Made by a program: the position numbers and the translations under genes. 64,000 nucleotides of DNA, taken from the NCBI RefSeq assembly GCF_014216315.1, contig NZ_CP045703.1, positions 116,510-180,509 on the forward strand, in the 5' to 3' direction. Numbering within the stretch: position 1 is the stretch's first letter; each line of letters opens with the position of its first letter. The stretch is from Streptomyces finlayi (lineage in GTDB: Bacteria > Actinomycetota > Actinomycetes > Streptomycetales > Streptomycetaceae). The notes under the pieces were generated by a model that saw only the letters and a program-made list of their open reading frames with translations, was not told the DNA's origin and searched no databases. Shown piece by piece: positions 26,082 through 34,714 of this stretch.

Positions 26082-27476
26082 ATGCGCGACCACGTCGGAA
26101 ACAGGGCCGTCGTTCTCGGCGGGAGCGTCGCCGGGAGCCTGGCTGCTCGAGTGCTCGCCGAGTTCTACCACGATGTCGTGGTGGTGGACCGGGACACCGT
26201 GCTCGGCGTCTCAACCACCCGCAAGGGCGCCCCGCACACCCGCCATGCCCACGGCCTGCACGCACGCGGGCACCTGATCCTCGAGGAGCTGTTCCCCGGT
26301 TTCACCGAGGACATGTCGCGAAAGGGCTACCCGGTCGGCGATCTCGGTGAGATGCGGTGGTACTTCAACGGCCGCCGACTGCCGTACACGAAGACTGGAC
26401 TGCTCTCGGTCACCCCGACCCGGCCGATACTCGAACACGAGATCCGCACCCGCGTCGCCGCCCTGCCGAACGTCACCTACCTGGAGCGGCACGACATCCT
26501 CGGTCTGCTGGCCACCCCGGACAACGGCCGGGTCGTCGGAGCGCGGGTGCGCCCGCGGGACGGAGCCGACGAGGAGGCGGTTCTCGACGCGGACCTCGTC
26601 GTGGACGCGACCGGCCGTGGCTCGCGGACCCCGGTGTGGCTGGCGGAGATGGGCTACGAGCGCCCTGCGGAGAGCCGGGTGAGGATCGGGCTCGCCTACA
26701 CGACCCGCTTCTACCGCCGGGTCCCCGGCTCGTTCGAGGACACGTGGTCGATCAACCCGGTCGCCTCCCCCGACCATCCCCGCGGCGCGTTCTTCGGCCT
26801 GTCCGACGAGGACAGGTGCATCGTGTCCCTGACCGGCATCCTCGGCGACCACCCGCCGACCGACCCCGAGGGTTTCCTGGAGTTCGCCCGTTCGCTGTCC
26901 GTGCCGGACGTGTACGAGGGCATCAAGGACGCCGAGCCGCTCGACGACCCGACTTCCTTCGGGTTCCCGGCCAGCGTGCGGCGCCACTACGAGCGGTTGC
27001 GCCGCTTCCCGGACGGCCTCACCGTGCTCGGCGACGCCGTGTGCAGCTTCAACCCCGTCTACGGCCAGGGTATGAGCGTGGCGGCCTGGGAAGCCATGAC
27101 GCTCCGCCGCCATCTTCGCGGGGCGCGGTTCGACGCTCGGACCCACCTCCGGGCGCTCGGCAAGGTCGTGGACAACCCGTGGGAGGTCTCCGCAGGCGGC
27201 GACCTCGCCTTCCCGGGGGTCGAGGGCAGGCGCACGGCGAAGGTCACCATTGGCAACGCCTACGTGGGCCGCGTGCAGCACGCGGCCTCGAAGGACCCGG
27301 AGGTGGCCAAGGGCTTCATGCGGGTCGCCGGTCTCATCGACCCACCGACCGCGCTCATGAGACCGCGGATGATGGCCCGCGTCCTGCGTGCCTCACGCGG
27401 TATGACGAGTCCGGCCGGCGACGTGCCCGCCACGGCGCCCCAGCCGCCCGACAAGCGACTCCCCGACGCCGCGTAG
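26082..27476 (+). CDS. FAD-dependent monooxygenase/epoxidase-like oxidoreductase
   Basis: A 464-residue flavoprotein of the p-hydroxybenzoate-hydroxylase superfamily. The FAD-binding loop is VVLGGSVAGSLAARVLAEF, DLVVDATGRGSRTPVWL is the DG-type middle motif, and GDAVCSFNPVYGQGMSVAAW is the GD(A)xxxxxP flavin-contact motif. It starts at ATG 26082 after GGAGGAG. Family members hydroxylate aromatic rings or epoxidise polyketides, so it is a good candidate for aglycone oxidation. It lies between the dehydrogenase and the glycosidase-like gene with short gaps (49 and 31 bases). Confidence 0.88.
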   Translation: MRDHVGNRAVVLGGSVAGSLAARVLAEFYHDVVVVDRDTVLGVSTTRKGAPHTRHAHGLHARGHLILEELFPGFTEDMSRKGYPVGDLGEMRWYFNGRRLPYTKTGLLSVTPTRPILEHEIRTRVAALPNVTYLERHDILGLLATPDNGRVVGARVRPRDGADEEAVLDADLVVDATGRGSRTPVWLAEMGYERPAESRVRIGLAYTTRFYRRVPGSFEDTWSINPVASPDHPRGAFFGLSDEDRCIVSLTGILGDHPPTDPEGFLEFARSLSVPDVYEGIKDAEPLDDPTSFGFPASVRRHYERLRRFPDGLTVLGDAVCSFNPVYGQGMSVAAWEAMTLRRHLRGARFDARTHLRALGKVVDNPWEVSAGGDLAFPGVEGRRTAKVTIGNAYVGRVQHAASKDPEVAKGFMRVAGLIDPPTALMRPRMMARVLRASRGMTSPAGDVPATAPQPPDKRLPDAA

Positions 27477-27507
27477 GCGACGGGTACCAGCGGAGAAGGA
27501 GATCACT

Positions 27508-28623
27508 GTGGCGAACGAAGACCGCGCGATACTCGCGGCGAACGGCAGCGGGCTGAACTACCGCGGGGTCGCCTACGACGTCGGTTCGAACCACCAGACC
27601 GGCCAGGGCGACCTGTCGCGCATGGTGTGGAGCGACGAGTTGATGCGCTCGGAGATCGACCTGGTGGCCGACGGGCTCAACGCCAACTCGGTGACCGTGT
27701 ACGGCACCGCACTCGACCGGGTCGAGGCGGCGGTGGCCTACGCCGTCGACCGCGGCCTCCACGTGTGGCTGCAGCCGCGGCTCATGGACGGTGCGCAGCA
27801 GGACGTGCTGGACTTCATCGGTGTCTTCGGCGAGCTGGCCGAGTCGTTCCGCACGCAGGGCGCGGACATCCATCTCAGCATCGGATGCACGCACTCGATC
27901 CAGACCGAGGGCATCATGCCCGGCGAGTTCTACCACAACCGCATGGGCAACGCCTTCCCCGACGCCGACCACCACTTCCTGAAGCCGGTCGGCCCCATCG
28001 ACCGCGAGGACATCGCACGCAAACTCAACGCCTTCCTCACGAAGGCGGCGGCCGTGGGGCGGGCGACGTTCCAGGGCGGGATCACCTACTCCGGCGGTCC
28101 CTTCGAGGACGTCGACTGGTCGCTCGTCGACTACATCGGCCTGGTGGAGTACTACTACCCGCACCCGTCGCGGGAGGCCTACGTCGAGGAGCTCAACTCG
28201 TACCGCAAGTGGGGCAAGCCCGTCATGATCTCCGAGTACGGCTCGTTCACGTACAAGGGCGCCCACGAGAAGGGGCTGCTGGGCTTCGACATCGTCGACC
28301 GCACGGTGGACCCCCCCATGGTGTTCCCCGACTTCGTCCGGGACGAGCAGGCCCAGGCGGACTTCCACCTGGATTCGCTGCGCCTGTTCGACGAGCTGGG
28401 CATCTACAGCGTCGCGGTGACCGAACTGGTCCATCCCACGCACCCGCACTCCACGGACCCGAAGTACGACCTGGACACCGCGTCGATGACGATCACGAAG
28501 TCGGTCCGCGACGACTACTTCGACGTCCTGTCGCCCTACCGGGCCGAGCCGAAGGAGTCCTTCCGCACGATCGCCCGCTACTACGGCGCTGTGGCCGAGC
28601 GGGAGCGCCTTCGGGCCGTCTAG
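27508..28623 (+). CDS. TIM-barrel glycoside-hydrolase-like protein
   Basis: A 371-residue soluble protein without a signal peptide. GLNYRGVAYDVGSN opens the barrel and GADIHLSIGCTHSI gives an inner strand. YIGLVEYYYPHP (Glu214) and KPVMISEYGSFTYKG (Glu243) look like the acid/base and nucleophile glutamates of clan GH-A barrels. It starts at GTG 27508 behind GGAGAAGGAG. Its place at the end of a sugar-and-tailoring operon suggests action on a glycosylated intermediate (removal of a protective sugar, transglycosylation) or a catalytically altered role. Homologues are often mislabelled as abortive-infection proteins; nothing here supports phage defence. Confidence 0.7.
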   Translation: MANEDRAILAANGSGLNYRGVAYDVGSNHQTGQGDLSRMVWSDELMRSEIDLVADGLNANSVTVYGTALDRVEAAVAYAVDRGLHVWLQPRLMDGAQQDVLDFIGVFGELAESFRTQGADIHLSIGCTHSIQTEGIMPGEFYHNRMGNAFPDADHHFLKPVGPIDREDIARKLNAFLTKAAAVGRATFQGGITYSGGPFEDVDWSLVDYIGLVEYYYPHPSREAYVEELNSYRKWGKPVMISEYGSFTYKGAHEKGLLGFDIVDRTVDPPMVFPDFVRDEQAQADFHLDSLRLFDELGIYSVAVTELVHPTHPHSTDPKYDLDTASMTITKSVRDDYFDVLSPYRAEPKESFRTIARYYGAVAERERLRAV

Positions 28624-28682
28624 AAGACTGATGAAGATCTTGTTGAGGGGCTGTCCGGCCGGAGGCCGGGCGGTCCCTTGCC

Positions 28683-29380
28683 TTATGTGGTGGCGACCGT
28701 GCGCCTGGCGGCAGTGCCAGCGTCCGTCGCGTCCGTCGGCGCCTGGGCGGGCTCGACGTCCTGGCCGGCGACCAGGGCCAGCAGGCCGACAGCGTTCGCG
28801 GCCTTTTCGCCGAGCTCGCGTTCGGGCAGGTACCCGAGCAAGTTCAGGGCATCGGTGACCAGCGCGTCGACCAGCGCGGCACGGGCGGCCGCATCGTTCC
28901 AGGCGATCTTCGGTTTGCCCGGATCGGTGTAGTCGTGCGCCGTGCACCACGCGGCGGCCGTCTCCTGGGCGCCGGGGACCTCGCGGATCATCCGCCGGAT
29001 GGCGGAGATGATCTGGGTGACGGTGTCCTGGGTTGCCACCGCGTCGTCCAGCACGGTGGAATCCAGCGCCCGCCGGTGCTTGCCCTTGAGGACGCCGGCC
29101 GCCTTGACGACGTCCCGCACCGCTTCCAAGGCACGGGTTCGGCCGGGTGGGGCGGGCCAGACGGCGCCGGAAGCAGGCCAGCAGCGACGGATCGAAGGCC
29201 ATGTCGTGGAGGCCGAGCCCGCACGCGCTTTCCACCGCAGGTCACAGCGCAGTTCTTGGACCGTCTCGAAGTCCGACAACCCGTCAGGGACTGCAGCGTG
29301 ATCGCCGTGGCCAGGACCTGTGGCGGCAACAATGCCTCCCGATGCTCGGCCAGGAACGCGAACACGTTCCCTCGCCGGAG
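28683..29380 (-). pseudogene. Degenerate IS1182-type transposase
   Basis: The minus strand reads NVFAFLAEHREALLPPQVLA, ETVQELRCDLRWKA, FDPSLLACFRRRLA and HRRALDSTVLDDAVATQDTV across three frames, the usual order of the N-terminal half of Streptomyces IS1182-type transposases. The catalytic C-terminal half is missing. The last frame (ending GQDVEPAQAPTDATDAGTAA) is open for about 150 residues but is not a functional enzyme. Confidence 0.8.
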
Positions 29381-29428
29381 GCCCGCCGTCGCAGGCGGAG
29401 CCTCACCGCGCCGGCCGGTGCACGCCAC

Positions 29429-29467
29429 AAGTCCCCGGACCCGCGGAAGACGCGGTTCCGGGGACTT
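29429..29467. terminator. Bidirectional hairpin
   Basis: AAGTCCCCGGA at 29429-29439 pairs perfectly with TCCGGGGACTT at 29457-29467, with a further CCGCG/CGCGG inner stem. It lies about 105 bases beyond the tpx stop and could end that transcript. Confidence 0.6.
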
Positions 29468-29571
29468 GCCGTCTCGTCGGTCCGGATGCGTGTGCCGGAG
29501 CGAGGGCCGCCGCCCCTGCACGGGGAGGGGTGGGCGGCGGCCTGGTCAGGACGACTGTCCGCAACGGACGG

Positions 29572-30129
29572 TCAAGCGGAGCGACCGGCGGACCGGCGCG
29601 CGGTCTCGGCTCTCCGGGCCGCGTCGATCGCGGCGTCGAGGTCCGCGGGCTGTCCGACTTCCCGGACGTACTCGGCGTGGACCACCGTGTCCGTGGCGTC
29701 CACCACGAACACCGCGCGGGCCAGCAAGCGGATTTCCTTGATCACCACACCGTAGGCCAGTCCGAACGAGAGATCGCGGTGGTCGGACAGGGTCCGCACG
29801 TGCTCGACCCCCGCCGCGCCGCACCAGCGGGCCTGGGCCGGCGGCAGGTCCACCGACACAGTCAGCACGGATGTCTCACCGAGTTCGGCCACAGCCTCGT
29901 TGAAGCGCCGTGTCTGCAGGTCGCAGACCGGTGTCTCCAGCGACGGCACCGCCGAGATCACCCGCGTGGTGCCGCTCAGCGAGGCGAAGCGCACCGGCGC
30001 CATGTCGCGGCCCAGCACGGTGAAGTCCGGCGCGCGGTCGCCGACAGCGACCTCCGGACCGAGCAAGGTCACCGGATTCCCGCGGAAGGTCGCGACCCCG
30101 GTCCGTTCGGTGCTCGTCACGGTGTTCAT
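29572..30129 (-). CDS. tpx: Thiol peroxidase (atypical 2-Cys peroxiredoxin, Tpx)
   Basis: Reduces hydrogen peroxide and alkyl hydroperoxides using thioredoxin. 185 residues. The peroxidatic Cys69 is in VPSLETPVCDLQTRRFNEAV and the resolving Cys103 in SVDLPPAQARWCG, the Tpx arrangement. It starts at ATG 30129, which shares one base with the stop of the sugar C-methyltransferase (TGATG), so the two are translationally coupled. Inside a cluster rich in flavin oxygenases it may detoxify peroxide leaking from uncoupled flavin chemistry, or protect against a radical-forming product. That is inference. Confidence 0.9.
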   Translation of the reverse strand: MNTVTSTERTGVATFRGNPVTLLGPEVAVGDRAPDFTVLGRDMAPVRFASLSGTTRVISAVPSLETPVCDLQTRRFNEAVAELGETSVLTVSVDLPPAQARWCGAAGVEHVRTLSDHRDLSFGLAYGVVIKEIRLLARAVFVVDATDTVVHAEYVREVGQPADLDAAIDAARRAETARRSAGRSA

Positions 30130-31361
30130 CAGCTGATCACCCGCGGCTCGGGGAGCGGGACGACGAACTTTCCAGTGAACCCCTCCTGGCGCAGGCGGGT
30201 GATCAGCTCGTCGGCGATGTGCCACGACAGCAGCAAGGCGTACTCCGGCTGTCCGGGACCGCACAGCTGGTCCTGATGGACGATCGGAATGTGGGTGCCG
30301 GGGGACAGCCTGCCAATCTTGCGCGGACTGATCTCGGAGATGAAGTCGATCTCCGCCGGCCCCAGCGAGCAGTAGTTCAGCAGGGTGACCGCCCGTGCCG
30401 GCGAGGAGGCGGCCGCGATCCGCGCACCATCGCGCGTCAGCTCGCCCAGCAGGTCCCGCAGGCGGTCGCGGTGATCCTCCACACGAGCGGCGAACTGCCG
30501 GTAGACCGTCGCGTCCGTGAGTTCGAGAGTGTCCTCGTAGTCCCGTAGGGCGGCGACGGACTCATGCTCGGCGTGCACGCCCTTGAAGCCGGCGTGCACG
30601 CGGATCGATCCCCCGTGGGTGGGAATCCGCTCGATGCGGAACACCTCGAGTCCGTGCGGTTCGAACGCGGCCTGGAGCGATGTCAGGGAGTAGTACCTCG
30701 AATGCTCGTGGTAGGCGAAATCGTACTGCAGGGACTCGAGCAGGTCGGGCAGGTAGTGGGACTCGGACACGAACACACCGTTGTCGCCCAGTACGGAACG
30801 CACTCCGCTCAGGAAGTCGTGCATGTTCGTGATGTGGGCGAACGTGTTGAGCGCGACGACCATGTCCGCCGGACCGCTGTCCGACAGCATCCGCGCCGCG
30901 ACCTCGGAGCTGAAGTACTCCTTGACGACTGGTGATCCGCCGGGTGACTCCACTCCGTTGGGATCGACCCCGAGGACCTTGAACCCGCGTACGGCCAGCT
31001 CGTCGAGAAGACTGCCGTCGTTGCTCCCGATCTCGACGACGGAGGGTTCGCGCGATCCGGAGCCAGGGCCGTGGAGCCTCGCCAGCTCGTCCGCGAGTCC
31101 CCGCAGGTGCTCCCGGTACCCACCGGTCAGCCCGGCGATGTGGTGGTAGTCGCCCGAGAATAGGATGCGCTCGCTGACCGGTTCCATGATCTGAACCAGG
31201 CTGCACCGCGGACAGAATCCGAGGTCGAGCGGCCAGGCCTGTTCGTTCGCGGCTTCCGTCGCGTCTTCCAGGAAGAGACAGGCGGGCTGCATGCCGAGTG
31301 GCAGGAACTCCACGACTGCGACGTCCTCGCATGTCTGGCAGAGCGTTGTACCGTCACCCAC
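30129..31361 (-). CDS. NDP-sugar C-methyltransferase (TylC3-like, zinc-containing)
   Basis: Adds a methyl group from SAM to carbon of a keto-sugar nucleotide. 410 residues. The N-terminal zinc domain uses Cys8, Cys11, Cys50 and Cys53 (LCQTC and FCPRC), the SAM motif is VVEIGSNDGSLLDELA near residue 108, and the C-terminal domain shows the typical IAAASSPARAVTLLNYC. It starts at GTG 31361. TylC3-type enzymes methylate C-3 of 4-keto sugars, so with the ArnA-like decarboxylase a 3-C-methylpentose is the simplest product, as in madurosamine of maduropeptin. The C-3 assignment is inference from family behaviour. Confidence 0.88.
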   Translation of the reverse strand: MGDGTTLCQTCEDVAVVEFLPLGMQPACLFLEDATEAANEQAWPLDLGFCPRCSLVQIMEPVSERILFSGDYHHIAGLTGGYREHLRGLADELARLHGPGSGSREPSVVEIGSNDGSLLDELAVRGFKVLGVDPNGVESPGGSPVVKEYFSSEVAARMLSDSGPADMVVALNTFAHITNMHDFLSGVRSVLGDNGVFVSESHYLPDLLESLQYDFAYHEHSRYYSLTSLQAAFEPHGLEVFRIERIPTHGGSIRVHAGFKGVHAEHESVAALRDYEDTLELTDATVYRQFAARVEDHRDRLRDLLGELTRDGARIAAASSPARAVTLLNYCSLGPAEIDFISEISPRKIGRLSPGTHIPIVHQDQLCGPGQPEYALLLSWHIADELITRLRQEGFTGKFVVPLPEPRVIS

Positions 31362-31652
31362 GAGGGCTCCTCACGTCGACCAGCCGAATTGCGGTTGCTC
31401 GATTGTCCGGTGGCGGCCGTGTGGGGAGCATCTTCTCGATTGCCGCCCACCGCGCGCTGCGGAGGACCCCGGTTCCGACCGGGAGACGGAGAAGGACAGC
31501 CGGAACGCAGCACACCGCGTCTCCGGGGACGAAGCCCGATGCCGAGGTCCGATGCCGAGGCCAGGAGAACCCTTCCCCTCCCGCCGCAGGGAGGCACGGC
31601 CCGCCGCCGCCGTGCGGCCGCTACCCGCGTTCCTCCGGCGCGCGTGCGGGGC
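31362..31652. other. Divergent control region between C-methyltransferase and aldo/keto reductase
   Basis: About 290 bases with a short direct repeat GATGCCGAGG at 31540 and 31553. CTTCTCGATT occurs here near 31433 and also near 18214 in the other divergent region that precedes the duplicated leader block. No promoter could be fixed. Confidence 0.4.
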
Positions 31653-31819
31653 TGTTCAGTGCACGCAGGGAGATGCGGTCTCCGGGGAACCGCCCGACAC
31701 TGGCGAACGGACATCGACCGGCACCGCGGGAGGCCTCATGAGCACGTCCAGGGTCGACGAGCATGCCGGCCGCGCCGTCGCCCCGTGCTCGCGACGGGAC
31801 CCGGCCGTGACGGCGGTGA
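31653..31819 (+). repeat. Duplicated leader block, copy 2
   Basis: Matches 18362-18533: GTTCAGTGCACGCA, an AGATGCGG segment, the GGGAGGC ribosome site, the ATG and the first codons of the O-methyltransferase, ending near GACGGCGGTGA. Confidence 0.75.
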
Positions 31820-31830
31820 CCGGCGCGTGA
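31738..31830 (+). CDS. 30-residue leader ORF derived from the O-methyltransferase N-terminus
   Basis: ATG 31738 after GGGAGGC opens MSTSRVDEHAGRAVAPCSRR and closes at TGA 31828-31830. The first residues copy the start of the O-methyltransferase (MSTFRVDEHASNYIVSS). Its stop overlaps the GTG start of the aldo/keto reductase (GTGA), so ribosomes finishing it could restart on that gene. It is either a residue of a recombination that placed the reductase behind an existing promoter, or a working coupling leader. Confidence 0.5.
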   Translation: MSTSRVDEHAGRAVAPCSRRDPAVTAVTGA

Positions 31831-32816
31831 ACCGGCAGATCCCCTTCGGCCGCACCGGACTGCGGGTCGGAAGGCTGGCGGTCGGCACCGTGAATTTCGG
31901 CGGACGTACCGACGAGCCGGAGGCGCGCCGGATCCTCGACTCCGCGCTGGCGCACGGTATGAACATGATCGACACCGCCGACATGTACGGGTGGCGCGTA
32001 CACCGGGGATACACCGAGGAACTGATCGGCCGGTGGCTGGCCGGCTCGCCCCATCGCCGTGACGACGTCATCGTCGCGACCAAGGTCGGCGAGCGGACGG
32101 GCGACGGTCCCAACGACCGTGGCCTGTCGGCCCACCACATCGTCCAGGGCTGCGAGGCGTCCCTGCGCCGTCTCGGCACCGACAGGATCGACCTCTACCA
32201 GATGCACCTCTACGATCCGGACGTCTGCTGGGACGTGGTGTGGCAGGCCATGGACCAGCTGATCACCCAGGGCAAGGTGCGCTATGTCGGGTCGTCGAAC
32301 TTCGCCGGGTGGAACATCGCCGACGCACAGCACGCGGCACGCGGGCGTGGCATGGTCGGGCTGGTCTCGGAGCAGTGCGCGTACAACCTCCTCACCCGGG
32401 AACCCGAGTTGGAGATACTGCCCGCCGCCCAGGCACACGGACTCGCCACGCTGGTGTGGGCCCCGCTCCACGGCGGGCTGCTGAGCGGGGCACTGCGCAA
32501 GGCGCGGGAAGGAACGGGGGCCAAGTCGGCGCAAGGGCGCGCCGTCTCGGCACTGTCCGTGAACCGGCCCGCCGTCGAGCGCTACGAGCAGTTCTGCGCG
32601 GAACTGGGGCGCGACCCCGCGGAGGTCGGGCTGGCCTGGCTGCTCTCGCGGCCGGGCGCGCTGGTCCCGGTGATCGGGCCCCGAACCGCCGGTCAGGTCG
32701 AGGGCGCCCTCCAGGCGCTCGAGACGGAGTTGTCGCCGGGGGAGCTCCTCGAACTGGAGAAGATCTTTCCGCCGGTCGGTCACGGTGGCCCCGCGCCGCG
32801 CGCGTGGATCGACTGA
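31827..32816 (+). CDS. Aldo/keto reductase (NDP-ketosugar or other carbonyl reductase)
   Basis: A 329-residue NADPH-dependent TIM-barrel reductase. It starts at GTG 31827 (VNRQIPFGRTGLRV). NMIDTADMYG carries the catalytic Asp and Tyr, VIVATKVGERTG the lysine strand, IDLYQMHLYDPD the catalytic-histidine strand, and VRYVGSSNFAGW the cofactor strand. Similar enzymes reduce keto-sugars in deoxysugar pathways. With no sugar aminotransferase present, it probably reduces the 4-keto group of the C-methylated pentose. It is translationally coupled to the duplicated leader ORF. Confidence 0.88.
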   Translation: MNRQIPFGRTGLRVGRLAVGTVNFGGRTDEPEARRILDSALAHGMNMIDTADMYGWRVHRGYTEELIGRWLAGSPHRRDDVIVATKVGERTGDGPNDRGLSAHHIVQGCEASLRRLGTDRIDLYQMHLYDPDVCWDVVWQAMDQLITQGKVRYVGSSNFAGWNIADAQHAARGRGMVGLVSEQCAYNLLTREPELEILPAAQAHGLATLVWAPLHGGLLSGALRKAREGTGAKSAQGRAVSALSVNRPAVERYEQFCAELGRDPAEVGLAWLLSRPGALVPVIGPRTAGQVEGALQALETELSPGELLELEKIFPPVGHGGPAPRAWID

Positions 32817-33158
32817 GCTGCGTATCCGTCCCGCGTCGGCAACCCGGGGCCGGCGCGTCGGCTCCGGCCCCGGACCCGTAGGAGGGGGCAGGAGCGGTCG
32901 GGGCACGATGCGGGACGCGTGTGACCGGGACGGCGGGCGGAACACATCCCGACCACGCCGACGGGGCCCACGGTCCGGTCGGCGCCGGTCCGGCCGGTCT
33001 CCGGAGCTGTGTCGTCCCGGCTCCGTCACTGCGCAAGAACGGAGATGCCCGCCGCCTGGTGTGAATAGAAGGTTCAGTCCTCACCGTTCTCTCTCCGGCC
33101 GGGTCACTGCCCGGCCACGGGAGAACGCCCGCCAACCGTGAAGGGGAAAACACCCATC
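32817..33158. other. Intergenic stretch before the acyltransferase
   Basis: About 340 bases without a gene. A moderately AT-rich patch near 33057-33075 (GTGTGAATAGAAGGTTCAG) could hold the promoter of the acyltransferase, but no clear -35/-10 pair is seen. Confidence 0.35.
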
Positions 33159-34340
33159 ATGAACGAAACGCGACCCGCGTCCGCCCGGCTCCCCTCCCTG
33201 TCTGGCTTAGGGTTCGTCGCCATCTGTATGGTCCTCGTCTCCCACGTCGGGATCTCACTCGTGCTGCGGGTCGATCCGACGGCCCAGACGTTGTGGTCGT
33301 ACGACTACAAGCTGGGCGTGATGGGCTTCACCTTCTTCTTCGTCCTCACCGGGTTCGCCCTCACCTGGGTGCACGAAGCAGACGTCGACGCGCGCCGTTT
33401 CCTGCGAAGACGCTTCGCCCGGGTCTTCCCCGCCCACTTGATCACGATCACCGCCGCCCTGCTGCTGGCCGTCGGCGCCGGTGTCGCGCTGTCGGTCTGG
33501 CGAACAGTTCCCACCCTGCTGCTGGTGCAGAACTGGATACCGGACCAGGAGGTGGTGCTCACCGGAAACCCCAACGGTCCGACCTGGGCGCTCTCCTGCG
33601 CACTGCTGTTCTACGCGATGTTTCCGTGGACCAACCGGCTGGTGAGGCGGATTCGCCCCGAGAGGCTGTGGATGCCCGCGCTCGCCTCGGTTGTGCTGCT
33701 GATCACGGTTCCGCTCCTGGCCACGCTGCTCCCGGCCGAGCCGCTGCTGGTCAACACCCCCGACTCGTGGCTGCAGACCTGGTTCGTCGGGTACCTTCCC
33801 GTCACCAGGATGCTGGAGTTCCTGCTCGGCGTGTTCGTGGCGAGGATGGTGGCCACCCGGCGGTGGCACGGTCCCGGTGTCATCGTCTCGGTGCTGCTCT
33901 CGGTCGCCGGACTCGTCGCCAGCGCGTCGATGCACGGGGAGAGCTCGGGTTTCGCCGTGACCGCAGTGCCGCTCGCCCTGCTGATCGCCGCGGTGGCCCG
34001 GCGTGAGTCCGCGGGCCGGCGGACCTTCTTCGGCTCCCGGCCCATGACCGTGCTCGGCCAGATCTCCTTCTGCGCCTACCTGGTGCACTGGGTCGTCATC
34101 TCCTACGGCCCGATCCACACCGCCGACCCCGCCAACTGGACCAGGCCGCTGTCGCTCGGCGGCGCACTCGGGAAGTCCGCCCTCACGATCGTCGCCGTGC
34201 TCCTCCTGGGCTGGCTGCTGAGCGTCCTCGTCGAACGGCCGGCACTGCGGCTTCTGGGTGGCCGCAGGAAGGCCGAGCCGCTTGCCGAGCCGGTGGTGGT
34301 GCCGCTCGGCGACCCCCGGCCCGGGGCGGGGGCCCCGTAG
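33159..34340 (+). CDS. Membrane acyltransferase, acyltransferase-3 (OafA/NodX) family
   Basis: Integral membrane protein of 393 residues with about 10 hydrophobic segments. It has the family opening LPSLSGLGFVAICMVLVSHV, with the catalytic histidine in SHV, a VMGFTFFFVLTGF segment and FLRRRFARVFPAHLIT, whose arginines are conserved. Relatives O-acylate sugars and macrolides. I place the start at ATG 33159, with AAGGGGA upstream, rather than GTG 33138. Codon 17 (33207-33209) is TTA, so translation should depend on the bldA leucine tRNA and this step would come late in development. It may acylate the sugar or export-stage product. Confidence 0.85.
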   Translation: MNETRPASARLPSLSGLGFVAICMVLVSHVGISLVLRVDPTAQTLWSYDYKLGVMGFTFFFVLTGFALTWVHEADVDARRFLRRRFARVFPAHLITITAALLLAVGAGVALSVWRTVPTLLLVQNWIPDQEVVLTGNPNGPTWALSCALLFYAMFPWTNRLVRRIRPERLWMPALASVVLLITVPLLATLLPAEPLLVNTPDSWLQTWFVGYLPVTRMLEFLLGVFVARMVATRRWHGPGVIVSVLLSVAGLVASASMHGESSGFAVTAVPLALLIAAVARRESAGRRTFFGSRPMTVLGQISFCAYLVHWVVISYGPIHTADPANWTRPLSLGGALGKSALTIVAVLLLGWLLSVLVERPALRLLGGRRKAEPLAEPVVVPLGDPRPGAGAP

Positions 34341-34666
34341 ACCGGCGCACGGCAGCGCCGGGGCCCACAGCGCCCCAGCGGGGGAGGACGTCACGGTCCT
34401 GCCCCGCCGGTGTCGGCGAAGCGGTCCGGGACCCCCGGTCCGCTTCACCCGGACCGGCTCCCGTGGACCAGGACCTCGCTCGGGACCGACCAGCGGCCGT
34501 GCGTTCCGGTCCGGGCGCGGCAGGGCTGCCGGGGACCGGACAGCTTGAGCCCGCCCTGCCGCCGCCCGGCGTATCCCTCCGGAACCGCCGGGCCGCCCTG
34601 CTGCGCGCAGAGCATCGCCGCCCATCGGGCCCCTGGTGCCGTCTTTCCGCGTGCATGACGACGTAC
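34341..34666. other. Convergent intergenic stretch
   Basis: About 325 GC-rich bases between the convergent acyltransferase and halogenase genes, with no credible gene. Confidence 0.4.
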
Positions 34667-34699
34667 GGCCCGGCAGCGGGGAGACACCGCTGCCGGGCC
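34667..34699. terminator. Bidirectional hairpin terminator
   Basis: GGCCCGGCAGCGG (34667-34679) and its exact complement (34687-34699) form a 13-base stem with a 7-base loop, 16 bases past the halogenase stop and between convergent operons. Confidence 0.75.
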
Positions 34700-34714
34700 G
34701 ACGGGGTGCGGTGC

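Noticed and set aside
27508..28623. Phage-defence (abortive infection) protein
   Set aside because: The sequence looks like a TIM-barrel glycosidase and lies in a tailoring operon; no defence genes are near.
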